DNA of 64,000 nucleotides from Salimicrobium humidisoli (GTDB lineage Bacteria > Bacillota > Bacilli > Bacillales > Halobacillaceae): contig NZ_NSGH01000011.1 in NCBI RefSeq assembly GCF_002295105.1, positions 30,875-94,874 of the forward strand, in the 5' to 3' direction. The translations under genes were made by a program, and so were the position numbers. Positions 7,948 to 17,282 of the stretch are shown here, piece by piece; the stretch's first letter is position 1, and each line of letters starts with the position of its first letter. The notes below the pieces were generated by a model, which was given only the letters and a program-made list of their open reading frames with translations, had not been told where the DNA came from and ran no database searches.

Positions 7948-9028
7948 CGTTATTATTGCAGGGGGAGGTGTCATCGGCAGTTCGATTGCTTTTCAACTCG
8001 CTAAAAGAAAGTATCGTGTGCTCATGATAGAAAAGGACGAAATCGGACAAAAAGCCTCCAGAGCTGCGGCTGGAATGCTGGGGGCGCAAAACGAAGTGGG
8101 CCCTGACAGCCCGCTATCCCGAATCGCTCATGAAAGCAGAGAAATGTTCCCCTCTTTAGCCGAAGAACTGAAATGTGTCAGCGGCATAGACATTGAACTA
8201 ATCCAGAACGGCATAGTCAGAGTCGCCCGTACAGAAGAAGAAGGAAAACATTTAAAACAGGAGAACGAACGCCAGCAACGTTCGGGAGATCATGCAGTAT
8301 GGCTTCCGCAAAACCGGTTACAGGAGAAAGAACCCCACCTTTCTCACCACTCCGTTACAGGAGGACTCTACATGCCCGGAGATGGCCAGGTCAATGCTCC
8401 GGCATTAACGAAAGCACTGGCACATGCAGCTGTTGAATTCGGCGCAGAGATTATGCAACGTACGGAAGTGCTGGATGTTCTGACCGAAAACAGACACGTA
8501 ATCGGAGTCAAAACAACTTCCGGAAATATTTTGGCACAAAAGGTCATTTCTGCTGGTGGGGTATGGAGCCGGGAACTGTTCGAAAAAACAGGATACACGT
8601 TGAATATGTACCCGGTAAAAGGTGAATGTTTCTCCGTTTATCATAAAAAACGTCTGACGACGGCAAGTATATTTTCACCGGGGTGTTATATTGTTCCGAA
8701 GGCCCACGACAGGTTCATTATCGGCGCTACACAAAAACCGGACGTTTTGAATAAGTCCGTAAGTGTCGAAGGGCTTCACTCATTAATGGAACGTGCCATC
8801 CGTTTAATTCCTGACCTGCAGCATGCGGAATGGGGCGAAGCTTGGAGCGGGCACAGGCCCAAGACACAGACAGGCCTCCCCTATATGGGGGAACACCCGG
8901 AAATCGATGGGTTGTGGGTAGCGGCCGGCCATTTTCGCAACGGTGTTTTATTAGCTCCGATAACCGGATCGCTCATGGCGGATTATATTGAAGGAAAACC
9001 TGTATATGAACCCTTTAAGCTTCAATGA
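7940..9028 (+). CDS. thiO: Glycine oxidase ThiO
   Basis: A 362-residue FAD-dependent DAO-family oxidase that oxidises glycine to the imine used for thiazole formation. The N-terminal dinucleotide fold VIIAGGGVIGSSIAFQLA is present, as are ASRAAAGMLG, YPVKGECFSV and the C-terminal GHFRNGVLLAP motif that binds FAD in this family. ATG 7940 overlaps the end of tenI by 8 bases and follows AAAGGAGGAGCAGG. A longer frame upstream lies inside tenI and is not the start. Confidence 0.92.
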   Translation: MYDVIIAGGGVIGSSIAFQLAKRKYRVLMIEKDEIGQKASRAAAGMLGAQNEVGPDSPLSRIAHESREMFPSLAEELKCVSGIDIELIQNGIVRVARTEEEGKHLKQENERQQRSGDHAVWLPQNRLQEKEPHLSHHSVTGGLYMPGDGQVNAPALTKALAHAAVEFGAEIMQRTEVLDVLTENRHVIGVKTTSGNILAQKVISAGGVWSRELFEKTGYTLNMYPVKGECFSVYHKKRLTTASIFSPGCYIVPKAHDRFIIGATQKPDVLNKSVSVEGLHSLMERAIRLIPDLQHAEWGEAWSGHRPKTQTGLPYMGEHPEIDGLWVAAGHFRNGVLLAPITGSLMADYIEGKPVYEPFKLQ

Positions 9029-9052
9029 TAAATACGTTAAGGAGGCAATTCT

Positions 9053-9256
9053 ATGGAACTTTTAGTTAATGGCACGATGATGCATTTATCGGACAATATT
9101 AAAACAGTTTCCGACGTCATCGATTATTTCACAGCCGATCGGCCGGCAGTCGTTGTTGAACACAATGGAAACATTCTGACTAAGGAAAGTCACTCGACCG
9201 TAAATATTAAAGACGGCGACAAAATAGAACTGGTTAATTTTGTAGGAGGTGGTTGA
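9053..9256 (+). CDS. thiS: Sulfur carrier protein ThiS
   Basis: A 67-residue ubiquitin-like carrier ending FVGGG, with the C-terminal glycine that ThiF adenylates and that becomes the thiocarboxylate sulfur donor. The length and ending match B. subtilis ThiS. AAGGAGGC precedes the ATG. Confidence 0.93.
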   Translation: MELLVNGTMMHLSDNIKTVSDVIDYFTADRPAVVVEHNGNILTKESHSTVNIKDGDKIELVNFVGGG

Positions 9257-9257
9257 C

Positions 9258-10022
9258 ATGTTAACTATCGGTAATAAATCTTTCCACTCCCGCTTACTGC
9301 TCGGGACCGGCAAATATCCGGATGTCAATGTTCAAAAACAGGCAGTAGATATATCCGAAACAGAAATACTGACTTTCTCTGTCCGTCGAATGGATATTTT
9401 TGAATCTTCCCAACCCAATCTTCTGGAAAAAATCAGTACCAGTAACTACGACCTGTTACCGAATACAGCAGGGGCCTATACAGCCGAAGAAGCTGTGCGA
9501 ACGGCCAAACTGGCTTATGCCTCCGGTCTTTGTGACATGATTAAAGTGGAAGTGATCGGTGATAAAAAAACGCTGTTGCCGGATCCGGTGGAAACATTGA
9601 AAGCTACCGAAGAACTTCTGAAAGAAGGGTTCATCGTCCTACCTTACACCTCCGACGATGTAGTTTTAGCCAGGAAATTGGAAGAACTCGGGGCTCACGC
9701 TATCATGCCGGGAGCATCACCAATCGGCTCGGGCCAAGGCATCATTAATCCCCTGAACTTGAGTCTGATCATTGAGCAGTCTCGTGTACCGGTGATTGTA
9801 GATGCAGGTATAAGATCTCCACAGGATGCAGTCACGGCCATGGAACTCGGGGCGGATGGTATTTTGTTAAACACAGCTGTGTCCGGATCTCCGAACCCTG
9901 TAAAAATGGCTGAGGCCATGAAACTTGCAGTGCAATCGGGGAGACTCGGGTTCGAGGCCGGAAAGATACCAAAAAAACGTTACGCAACTGCGAGTAGTCC
10001 GGATGAAGGAATCAGTCTGTGA
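9258..10022 (+). CDS. thiG: Thiazole synthase ThiG
   Basis: A 254-residue TIM-barrel enzyme that condenses 1-deoxyxylulose 5-phosphate, dehydroglycine and ThiS-thiocarboxylate. The Schiff-base lysine lies in MIKVEVIGD (Lys96), with the phosphate-binding segments PIGSGQGI and [13 protein letters not shown] 9258 begins one base after the thiS stop, at correct distance from AGGAGGTGG. The in-frame GTG at 9249 is inside that ribosome site and is rejected. Confidence 0.95.
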   Translation: MLTIGNKSFHSRLLLGTGKYPDVNVQKQAVDISETEILTFSVRRMDIFESSQPNLLEKISTSNYDLLPNTAGAYTAEEAVRTAKLAYASGLCDMIKVEVIGDKKTLLPDPVETLKATEELLKEGFIVLPYTSDDVVLARKLEELGAHAIMPGASPIGSGQGIINPLNLSLIIEQSRVPVIVDAGIRSPQDAVTAMELGADGILLNTAVSGSPNPVKMAEAMKLAVQSGRLGFEAGKIPKKRYATASSPDEGISL

Positions 10023-11038
10023 TGGAACAACGTTACTCGAGACAAATATTATTTTCTCCCATCGGCACTGAAGGCCAAAGGAAATTACGGCAAACTCATC
10101 TTCTTATCATCGGTGCCGGAGCCCTCGGCACCAGTATTGCAGAAATGTTCACCCGTGCCGGGGCCGGTAAAATAACAATTGCAGACAGAGACTACGTGGA
10201 ATGGAGCAATCTTCAGCGACAACAGCTTTATACTGAAGAAGACGCACAGAACCGGACGCCGAAAGCTATTGCATTGAAGGAGAAACTGGAAGCTATTAAT
10301 CGGGATGTAAGAATCGAAGCCCACGTTACGGACGTAACGCCCCGGATTCTGGAAGAGTTCGTCGGCGGAGTAGACTTGATGCTCGACGCTACAGACAATT
10401 TCGATATCCGTATGGTTATGAATGACATTTCCCAGAAGCACAGTATCCCCTGGATTTATGGGGCAGTTGTCGGAAGTTACGGCATCAGTTACACAATCAT
10501 CCCCGGTGAGACCCCGTGCCTCCATTGCATGATGGAACAGATACCGCTCGGCGGTTTGACTTGTGATACGGCGGGCATCATAAGCCCTATCGTTCAACTG
10601 GTAACGGCACACCAGGCTGCAGAGGGTTTGAAGATTCTGACCGGGAACCGGGATGCGTTACGCGAGAAACTGATTTCTTTCGATCTATGGAGCAATCAGT
10701 ACTCTTCTATTGATGTGCAGAGGCTTAAAAATGATAGCTGTTCGTCGTGCGGCGCCTCTCCATCCTACCCGTTCCTCGATTATGAAAACCAGACCAGAAC
10801 AGCTGTGCTGTGTGGAAGAGATACAGTTCAAATCCGCCCCTCCTCCAAACATAAACCGGATCTGAAGCGCACGGCCGAAGACCTTTCTCCATTGGGTGAG
10901 GTGGAACAAAACCCGTTCCTCCTGTCTTTCTCCACTGATGCAAACCGGCTAGTCCTGTTTCAGGATGGACGCGTACTGGTGCATGGCACCAGTGATGTTT
11001 CGGAAGCCAGATCCCTTTATCACCGATATTTTGGTTAA
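10022..11038 (+). CDS. thiF: ThiS adenylyltransferase ThiF
   Basis: A 338-residue E1-like enzyme that activates the ThiS C-terminus with ATP. The nucleotide-binding loop GAGALGTSIAEMF, the arginine segment SNLQRQQLY and the zinc cysteine pairs CLHC and CSSC are visible. ATG 10022 overlaps the thiG stop in a TGATG junction. It closes the operon, which has no thiD or thiC in this window. Confidence 0.92.
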   Translation: MEQRYSRQILFSPIGTEGQRKLRQTHLLIIGAGALGTSIAEMFTRAGAGKITIADRDYVEWSNLQRQQLYTEEDAQNRTPKAIALKEKLEAINRDVRIEAHVTDVTPRILEEFVGGVDLMLDATDNFDIRMVMNDISQKHSIPWIYGAVVGSYGISYTIIPGETPCLHCMMEQIPLGGLTCDTAGIISPIVQLVTAHQAAEGLKILTGNRDALREKLISFDLWSNQYSSIDVQRLKNDSCSSCGASPSYPFLDYENQTRTAVLCGRDTVQIRPSSKHKPDLKRTAEDLSPLGEVEQNPFLLSFSTDANRLVLFQDGRVLVHGTSDVSEARSLYHRYFG

Positions 11039-11125
11039 GATTAAATGGAGTACTTTCCTCGTTGTTAATCAAATGCAGAGCAGTAACCTTGCAGGTTTAT
11101 CTGCTACAATTCCTGAAAGTTCCGC

Positions 11126-11158
11126 AGTCCGGGGTGCACTACCTCCCCGGACTTTTTT
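11126..11158 (+). terminator. Terminator of the thiazole operon
   Basis: AGTCCGGGG (11126-11134) pairs with CCCCGGACT (11145-11153), followed by six T. Confidence 0.92.
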
Positions 11159-11221
11159 ATTTGGAAAGTACGTACTACTTCCATCATATCAACTTTTAAA
11201 CACACAGATTCCTGTGCCGGA

Positions 11222-12067
11222 TTAAACAAGTGGCAGATGAACTTTTCTTTCCTTGTTATAAGTCTCAAGCCACTTCCCGGCTTCTTTTTCCATCCAGCTT
11301 CCGAAAGTGTTCAGAAATTCTGTCGTTTCCCGGGCACTTGATAAAGGATTGATCGCGTACCAGAGGGCTTGCCTCATTTCTTTCTCCTTCTCGGGATAAT
11401 GTTTCGAAAACAATTCATAAGCCGGATATAAATCTCTCGTATACGCCCCCTCCTGCACTATGACAAGCGCTGCGCCCGCTCTCACAATAATCCTCATGAT
11501 CCATGAACAGCAATCCTCAATATCCTCTATATCTTCATTCCCTTCAAGCTCACGTCTGGCTCTGTCGATCAGAGCAGGCAGATGGAAGAGATGTTCGTTA
11601 GCAAGAGAACGGTCGGGTTTGTAATCGGGAAGCTCACTGATAAGGTTTTCCCCGTACACGCATACGCCGTAAGTTTTCAGGATGAACGGTATCATGGAAC
11701 AGTACTTGTACTCCTTTACTTCCCTGAGGGAACTGAATCCCAGCTCAACACCATTGATAAAAGAATACTTCTCATCGATACTGCGGGTCGCCACTTCTGT
11801 CCACTCCAAATCAAGATTTTCAGGATCGGAGTAAGTTACGACTATTACGTCTACATCTGACACACCTTCCACTTCTGCTCCCCTTGGGACGGACCCTCTC
11901 AAATAGATACTGTGGACTTCCCCCGGCAAAGCGGACAGGCAGTTTTCATTAATGAGTTCGATGACTTCCCGGAATTTATTATCAATATATGTAAAATCGG
12001 CCTGATTGATGATGTATCCGTGAGCGTCCAAAGGACATAAGTTACCTATTTTTTTAATTTCATTCAT
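11222..12067 (-). CDS. Nucleotidyltransferase-domain protein
   Basis: A 281-residue protein with a polymerase-beta-type nucleotidyltransferase core: YLRGSVPRGAEVEGVSDVDV contains the GS...SDxD metal-binding motif near residues 55-74, and a helical C-terminal half follows. This layout is shared with aminoglycoside adenylyltransferases and with many uncharacterised proteins. I cannot assign a substrate, and drug modification is only one option. It is monocistronic with GGGGGAATT before the ATG. Confidence 0.75.
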   Translation of the reverse strand: MNEIKKIGNLCPLDAHGYIINQADFTYIDNKFREVIELINENCLSALPGEVHSIYLRGSVPRGAEVEGVSDVDVIVVTYSDPENLDLEWTEVATRSIDEKYSFINGVELGFSSLREVKEYKYCSMIPFILKTYGVCVYGENLISELPDYKPDRSLANEHLFHLPALIDRARRELEGNEDIEDIEDCCSWIMRIIVRAGAALVIVQEGAYTRDLYPAYELFSKHYPEKEKEMRQALWYAINPLSSARETTEFLNTFGSWMEKEAGKWLETYNKERKVHLPLV

Positions 12068-12251
12068 TTTGTAAGTAATTCCCCCATTTTTTCTCTTCTA
12101 TACTTCATCTATTCTTTCTCTCTCCAGATTTTCCTGCTCACTTTACACGGAAAACCGTATATCATCCATCAAAGCGGAAAGGTATACAAACAATGTTCAA
12201 AAGCTTAAGATATATAAGTCGTTACTTTAGAAAGAGGAGACTGGATTATAC

Positions 12252-13151
12252 ATGTTAAAAGCTTATTCCTGGCTGGTTTTCTGCGTCGTCGTGTGGGGCA
12301 GCAATTTCGTTTTCGGGAAAATACTTCTGCAGAGTTTCTCCCCCGCATTGCTGACGTCTTTGCGGCTTTTCTTTATTGTGCTGCTGTTGCTCGGTCTGGC
12401 GTCCTTCACAAAGAAACGTGTTGATCGTTTAGGTAAAACAGAATGGATAGCGATTTCCGTCTTAGGGGTTATTGGTGTATTTATCAACCAGTGGTCTTTT
12501 TTTGTTGGACTGGAAACGGCAGACCCGACAACGTCTGCTCTTATTCTGGCTACGACGCCTATTTTAACCGGCGTTCTGGGTGCCACGTTCCTGAAAGAGA
12601 AATTGACGTTCCGTATGCTGCTCGGGTCGGTAATTGCGATTACCGGTATCTTTCTCGTAGTTACGAAAGGAAGTTTTACGGTTTTACAGGTGGATAGAGG
12701 ACTATTATGGATAGTGTTGACAATGATAACCTTCGCCATAATGATCATAATGACACGCGTGCTCTCGAAACGCATAGACCCGCTCCCTATCACTCTCTAT
12801 TCCAATATTGTCGGCTTTCTCATATCCATCCCTTTCGTCTTTGTGTGGGACGATCCGATACGATTCGGTGTCACGACTTTCGACTGGGCTTTCCTGATCG
12901 GAACCGCGATTACCGTTCACGGAATAGCTACGCTCATATGGAATACGAATATCCGGCAGGTGGATGCTTCCAAAGCTTCCATCTTATCGAACCTGGAGCC
13001 GTTTGTGGCCATGATTACAGGACTCGTACTGCTTCATAAACCCATCACGGATGTTGAAATAGCAGGATCTCTACTTATAGTGGGCGGTGTCATATTCTCG
13101 ACCTATCAACGGAAGCGGCGTATCACCGGACAAAGACTTCCCACTCACTAA
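12252..13151 (+). CDS. EamA/DMT-family transporter
   Basis: A 299-residue membrane protein of the drug/metabolite transporter superfamily with ten membrane segments in two EamA repeats. The first repeat ends with LILATTPILTGVLGATFLKEKLT; the second carries the matching SILSNLEPFVAMITGLVLLHKP. The substrate is not predictable. The ATG at 12252 follows AAAGAGGAGACTGG. A hairpin terminator follows at once. Confidence 0.85.
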   Translation: MLKAYSWLVFCVVVWGSNFVFGKILLQSFSPALLTSLRLFFIVLLLLGLASFTKKRVDRLGKTEWIAISVLGVIGVFINQWSFFVGLETADPTTSALILATTPILTGVLGATFLKEKLTFRMLLGSVIAITGIFLVVTKGSFTVLQVDRGLLWIVLTMITFAIMIIMTRVLSKRIDPLPITLYSNIVGFLISIPFVFVWDDPIRFGVTTFDWAFLIGTAITVHGIATLIWNTNIRQVDASKASILSNLEPFVAMITGLVLLHKPITDVEIAGSLLIVGGVIFSTYQRKRRITGQRLPTH

Positions 13152-13191
13152 AACACGAAGACACCGGATACCAGGATGCCTTCGTGTTTTT
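13151..13191. terminator. Bidirectional terminator
   Basis: AAACACGAAG (13151-13160) pairs with CTTCGTGTTT (13180-13189), then T-run. On the minus strand the hairpin is followed by TTTTAG, so it can also end the converging BASS operon. Confidence 0.85.
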
Positions 13192-13228
13192 TCTGTATAC
13201 ATAAAGTTTTTTTGTAACGTTTCCCTTC

Positions 13229-14218
13229 TTACATTACCGACCTTTTCACTCTGCTCTCCAGCTCCTCCTCAGCTTCAGTCTCGTCCTCTACCCTCACCGG
13301 TTTCTTCGACCAGAAGGTGGCCAGAATCGGACCGGAAATATTGTGCCAAACGGCCGCGACCACGTTCGGTAAAGCTGCGAGAGGGCCGAAGTGTGCCGTA
13401 GCGAGTGCTACGCCTAGTCCGGAGTTTTGCATACCTACTTCAATGGAGATGGCACGCCGTTTACTCTCATCGAGCCTCATCAACACAGCCACTCCGTAGC
13501 CGAGCATAAGCCCGAACAGGTTGTGCAGCATCACTGCTACGAATATCTGCAGTCCGGAACTTGTAATACTCTCCACGTTTGCAGCTACTACCGCACAGAC
13601 GATGGTAATGATCGCCAGTACGGAAATGAGCGGAACAGCCGTAGCGCTTTTATCCACCGCTTCCGGAAACAGTTTCCTGACGAGAAGGCCAAGCGTAATG
13701 GGAACGATGATGACCTGCACGATCGACAGAAACATCGAAACAGGGTCCACCGGCAGCCACTGGCCTGCAAGCATCAGTAAGATGGCAGGTGTCAGAATCG
13801 GGGCCAGCAGTGTCGAGAAGGAAGTCATGGCGACCGACAGTGCCAGGTTCCCTTTGGCGAGATATACCATTACGTTCGATGCCGTGCCTCCCGGAACAGA
13901 GCCGAGCAGGACAAGGCCGGCCGCCAGCTCTGCCGGTAAGTTGAGCAAATAAGCGATTCCGAGTGCCGTCAGCGGCATAAGTACGTACTGGGCCGCCACA
14001 CCGGCAATCACCGGGAGCGGTTTTTTCATGACCAGTTTAAAATCGACCGGCTGCATCGTAAGACCGATGCCGAACATGACTACTCCAAGCAGAATGGTTA
14101 TATACGCCCCGAGGCCGAGAAAGACTCCCGGTACAAAAAAAGATATAAGAGCGGCTGCTATGACCCACAGCGCAAAATATTTTCCGGCGACGTGACTGAT
14201 GGACTCGATCACCTTCAT
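13229..14218 (-). CDS. Bile acid:sodium symporter (BASS) family transporter, YocS-like
   Basis: A 329-residue protein with about ten membrane segments. The core GSVPGGTASNVMVYLAKG and the later EVGMQNSGLGVALA match the crossover motifs of the BASS family (ASBT, PanS, YocS). These import organic anions with sodium. Its ATG overlaps the stop of the preceding FAD oxidase gene (ATGA), so the two are co-translated and the substrate may be the acid oxidised by that enzyme; this is inference. Confidence 0.85.
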   Translation of the reverse strand: MKVIESISHVAGKYFALWVIAAALISFFVPGVFLGLGAYITILLGVVMFGIGLTMQPVDFKLVMKKPLPVIAGVAAQYVLMPLTALGIAYLLNLPAELAAGLVLLGSVPGGTASNVMVYLAKGNLALSVAMTSFSTLLAPILTPAILLMLAGQWLPVDPVSMFLSIVQVIIVPITLGLLVRKLFPEAVDKSATAVPLISVLAIITIVCAVVAANVESITSSGLQIFVAVMLHNLFGLMLGYGVAVLMRLDESKRRAISIEVGMQNSGLGVALATAHFGPLAALPNVVAAVWHNISGPILATFWSKKPVRVEDETEAEEELESRVKRSVM

Positions 14219-15612
14219 TGTCCGTTCCCCCTTCCGCTATGAATAAGTTTACCGGGATTCATAATCCCTTCAGGATCGAGCGCTTCTTTAATCGCCTTCA
14301 TGACAGCAAGGGCTTTTCCGTGCTCTCTTTCCTGATATTTCATTTTCCCTTTTCCGACGCCGTGCTCCCCGGTACAGGTGCCTCCGCGAGCCAGGGCGTA
14401 TTCCACGATCTCTTCATTGAACATTTCAGCCTTCCTGCGTTCTTCCTCTTTATCCATATCAATCATGAGAAGGGCGTGATAGTTTCCGTCGCCGACATGT
14501 CCGAGGATCCCTCCATTAAGACCCAGCTCCGTCATCTTTTCTCTGCCGTGCCGGATGGCCCCGCCGAGCTCCGATATCGGAAGACATACGTCCGTAACCA
14601 TCATTTTTTTGCCCGGGCTGTCATGGATGTAGGCATAGGCGAGATTGTGACGCGCTTCCCAGAGCTTCACGCGGGCCGCATTATCTTTTTCGAAATCAAT
14701 GGCTTCACACTTATGACTCGATACGATCTCTTCCATAAAAGCGACGTCCTCCTGCAACCCCGCTTCGTTTCCGTGGAATTCAAGGAACAGTGTCGCCTTT
14801 TCTATGTAATCCGTATCATTGAACCGGTTCACCTGCCGGATCGAGGCTTCATCCAGCAGTTCCACACGGGCAACCGGAACCCCTGCCTGCAGCATGGAAA
14901 TCACTGCCCCCACCGCATAATCGATGGTCGGGAAAGAAGCTCTCGCGGCCATGACATGTTCGGGGATGCCGTACACTCTGAGCGTCAGTTCCGTAATACA
15001 GCCGAGTGTTCCTTCGGAGCCTACATAAAGACTGGTGAGATTATAGCCGGAGGATGACTTTCTGGCAAGGCTCCCGGTATGAATAACGTCTCCGCCCGGT
15101 GTAACGACTTCCAGATCCTGGACCTGGTCTTTCATCACTCCGTATTTCACGGAAGTAGTCCCGCTTGCGTTCGTCGCGGCCATACCGCCGAGCGTAGCAT
15201 CGGCTCCCGGGTCCACAGAGAAGAACAGCCCGTATTTTTTCAGTTCTTTATTCAGCTGTGACCTCGTCACCCCGGGCTGCACTTTCACGAGGAAGTCCTT
15301 GTCCCGCACTTCCGTCACTCTATTCATGGAGGAAAAGTCGATCGTAATCCCCTTATCATAAGCGATCACATTCCCCTCAAGACTCGATCCCAGTCCGAAC
15401 GGAATGACCGGGACTCCTGAAGTTTCAGCTGCTTTCATAATTTGACTTACTTCCTCCGCGTTCTCCGGAAAAACGACGAGATCGGGGAGACTCCCCTCGT
15501 GGTAAGATTCATCTTTGCTATGATTGGCGAGTACCGTATCGTTCGCACTCACCTGATCATCTCTTAAAAACTTCAGCAGCTCTTCCTGCAGCGTTGCCGG
15601 GTATGTAGTCAT
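14215..15612 (-). CDS. FAD-binding oxidase, GlcD / D-lactate dehydrogenase-like
   Basis: A 465-residue flavoprotein of the VAO/PCMH family. The N-terminal FAD domain contains PFGLGSSLEGN and PGADATLGGMAATNASGT; the C-terminal substrate domain ends with CTGEHGVGKGK. Members oxidise 2-hydroxy acids such as glycolate, D-lactate or D-2-hydroxyglutarate and pass electrons to quinone or another acceptor. AAAGGAGCC precedes the ATG. It is first in a two-gene operon with a BASS transporter and lies just downstream of the carnitine block, separated by a terminator. Confidence 0.85.
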   Translation of the reverse strand: MTTYPATLQEELLKFLRDDQVSANDTVLANHSKDESYHEGSLPDLVVFPENAEEVSQIMKAAETSGVPVIPFGLGSSLEGNVIAYDKGITIDFSSMNRVTEVRDKDFLVKVQPGVTRSQLNKELKKYGLFFSVDPGADATLGGMAATNASGTTSVKYGVMKDQVQDLEVVTPGGDVIHTGSLARKSSSGYNLTSLYVGSEGTLGCITELTLRVYGIPEHVMAARASFPTIDYAVGAVISMLQAGVPVARVELLDEASIRQVNRFNDTDYIEKATLFLEFHGNEAGLQEDVAFMEEIVSSHKCEAIDFEKDNAARVKLWEARHNLAYAYIHDSPGKKMMVTDVCLPISELGGAIRHGREKMTELGLNGGILGHVGDGNYHALLMIDMDKEEERRKAEMFNEEIVEYALARGGTCTGEHGVGKGKMKYQEREHGKALAVMKAIKEALDPEGIMNPGKLIHSGRGNGQ

Positions 15613-15654
15613 GTTCTAAGGCTCCTTTCACATGTTCAGATTAAACTGTTACAT

Positions 15655-15674
15655 CAGATTATCACAATTATCTG
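15655..15674. promoter_or_regulatory. Imperfect 20-base palindrome before the FAD oxidase gene
   Basis: CAGATTATCACAATTATCTG has CAGAT/ATCTG arms and mostly symmetric inner bases, 43 bases before the oxidase start, in a short intergenic region. It could be a repressor site; no regulator is identified. Confidence 0.4.
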
Positions 15675-15740
15675 AAAAATGGAACGGGACTTATACACTT
15701 CCATGAAGTTTTCTGATAGTACCGCTGCTGCATTTTTTCA

Positions 15741-15776
15741 TAAAAAACTTTCCACCCGCTCGTACGGATGGAAAGT
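15741..15776 (-). terminator. Terminator of the carnitine operon
   Basis: On the minus strand ACTTTCCA pairs with TGGAAAGT across a GC-rich loop and is followed by TTTTTTA. It lies about 35 bases after the thioesterase stop. Confidence 0.85.
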
Positions 15777-15809
15777 CTTTGGTCTATTACAGTTGTTTGG
15801 CTCGTTGTA

Positions 15810-16286
15810 CTACTTTTTACGTCTGATACCGATTACCCGTCCGGCTTCTCCGGGGACCCCAAAAGGCGTATGATGTTCTGCGAATACCTTAAGCTGTGCA
15901 GCCACCTCTTCCGGAAAAGGGGCCGGCCGGCCTTCGCTCTGGTCCATACCCATCAGCATCTGCTCACTCGTAGCGGCTCTTTTGCCATTTTCCCCGTAAA
16001 GCTCGAGAAACGCATGCACACGCTTTGCATCGTAATCCAGAATATACATCTGTACCTCGTACGCTTCCTCATGATGCATTTCGTCGAGATAACATACGTG
16101 GTTTTCCAGTGTATATATCGTATATTGATGCTTCCCGCGGGCTTCTTCGTCCAGCCCGATTACATTCATGAACTCATCGACGCCGATGCTGAAAGCACGA
16201 ACGTAGTCGGCGTCGTTCATATGTCCGTTGTAGTCGATCCAGTCGGCAGATACTTTAGACGTAATGAGGGTTTTGGCTTCACTCAT
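15810..16286 (-). CDS. Hotdog thioesterase, probable betainyl-CoA thioesterase (CdhB-like)
   Basis: A 158-residue 4HBT-type hotdog protein with the segment DWIDYNGHMNDADYVRAF. In known carnitine degradation clusters a thioesterase of this kind releases glycine betaine from betainyl-CoA. Its ATG overlaps the stop of the carnitine dehydrogenase gene (ATGA), and it ends the operon. The activity is inferred from this linkage; the fold is clear. Confidence 0.8.
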   Translation of the reverse strand: MSEAKTLITSKVSADWIDYNGHMNDADYVRAFSIGVDEFMNVIGLDEEARGKHQYTIYTLENHVCYLDEMHHEEAYEVQMYILDYDAKRVHAFLELYGENGKRAATSEQMLMGMDQSEGRPAPFPEEVAAQLKVFAEHHTPFGVPGEAGRVIGIRRKK

Positions 16287-17278
16287 GTCTTATCCCCTCC
16301 CTGCATAGCTTCTTTGCTGTCCCCGGTCGTCAGGTTGGCACCCGGCCAGTATTTTTCCAGCAGCTGCTGAAGTTCCACGAGGAAGTCGTCCCGTCGTTCT
16401 TCCATTTTCTGCATATCCACGTCCCCCGTCTGTGCTTCACAGCCGGTGATGACTTTCTCCGCCAGCTCATCCGTAAGCTCCGGTGCTTCCAGTTTGGTCC
16501 ACGGTAATTTCAAAGCCGGGCCGAACTGATGCAGAAGATGACGCATGCCGGCTTTTCCGCCGCCCATATGGAGGGTCATGAACGGTCCCATCAGCGCCCA
16601 GCGGAGCCCCGGCCCGTAAACGATGGAAGCATCCACTTCTTCGGTCGTAGCCACACCGTCGTTAACGATATGGAGCGCTTCACGCCAGACCGCTTCCATC
16701 AGACGATCGGCTATGTGACCTTCTATTTCCTGATGAACGATGAGCGGTTTCATACCGAGACCGTCATAAAATTCCCGGGCTCCTTCGACAAAACTGTCAG
16801 CCGTTTTATTACCGCCGACCAGTTCGACCAGCGGCATGAGATATACCGGATTGAATGGGTGACCTACCATCACTCTTTCCGGGTGGTGCGTACAGTCCGC
16901 CTGAAGTACAGACGGTAAAATGCCCGACGTACTGGAAGAAATGACGGCATGCTTCGGTGCATGTTCGTCGATGGAGGCGATAACGTTCCTTTTCAGCTCT
17001 TCCCGTTCCGGAACGTTTTCCTGGACGAAGTCCGCATGAGCCAGAGCTTTCCCGAGATCCTCTTCAAACGTAAGGTTATTCTCTGAAGCACCTTCTTTAA
17101 GTCCCAGTTTCCCGGCATAGTCCCAGGCACTCCGGACCGCTTCCCTCGTTTTCTCTTCTGCACCCGGAGCAGGGTCATAAGCCGTTACCTTATACCCGTT
17201 AACCAGAAAGCGGGTGATCCAGCCGTTGCCGATGACACCGGTCCCTATGACGGTGATGTGTGTAACTGGTGATGACAT
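16283..17278 (-). CDS. L-carnitine dehydrogenase
   Basis: A 331-residue member of the 3-hydroxyacyl-CoA dehydrogenase family. The N-terminal NAD fold reads VIGTGVIGNGWITRF; the catalytic histidine region is MVGHPFNPVYLMPLVELVGG. The C-terminal domain with YGPGLRWALMGPF is typical of the L-carnitine dehydrogenase branch, which oxidises L-carnitine to 3-dehydrocarnitine. It is placed between the BKACE enzyme (4-base gap) and the thioesterase (overlap), which strongly supports this role over a fatty-acid one. Confidence 0.88.
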   Translation of the reverse strand: MSSPVTHITVIGTGVIGNGWITRFLVNGYKVTAYDPAPGAEEKTREAVRSAWDYAGKLGLKEGASENNLTFEEDLGKALAHADFVQENVPEREELKRNVIASIDEHAPKHAVISSSTSGILPSVLQADCTHHPERVMVGHPFNPVYLMPLVELVGGNKTADSFVEGAREFYDGLGMKPLIVHQEIEGHIADRLMEAVWREALHIVNDGVATTEEVDASIVYGPGLRWALMGPFMTLHMGGGKAGMRHLLHQFGPALKLPWTKLEAPELTDELAEKVITGCEAQTGDVDMQKMEERRDDFLVELQQLLEKYWPGANLTTGDSKEAMQGGDKT

Positions 17279-17282
17279 TGTA

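Noticed and set aside
11222..12067. Calling the nucleotidyltransferase an antibiotic resistance gene
   Set aside because: Only the general nucleotidyltransferase motif is visible; drug specificity cannot be supported.
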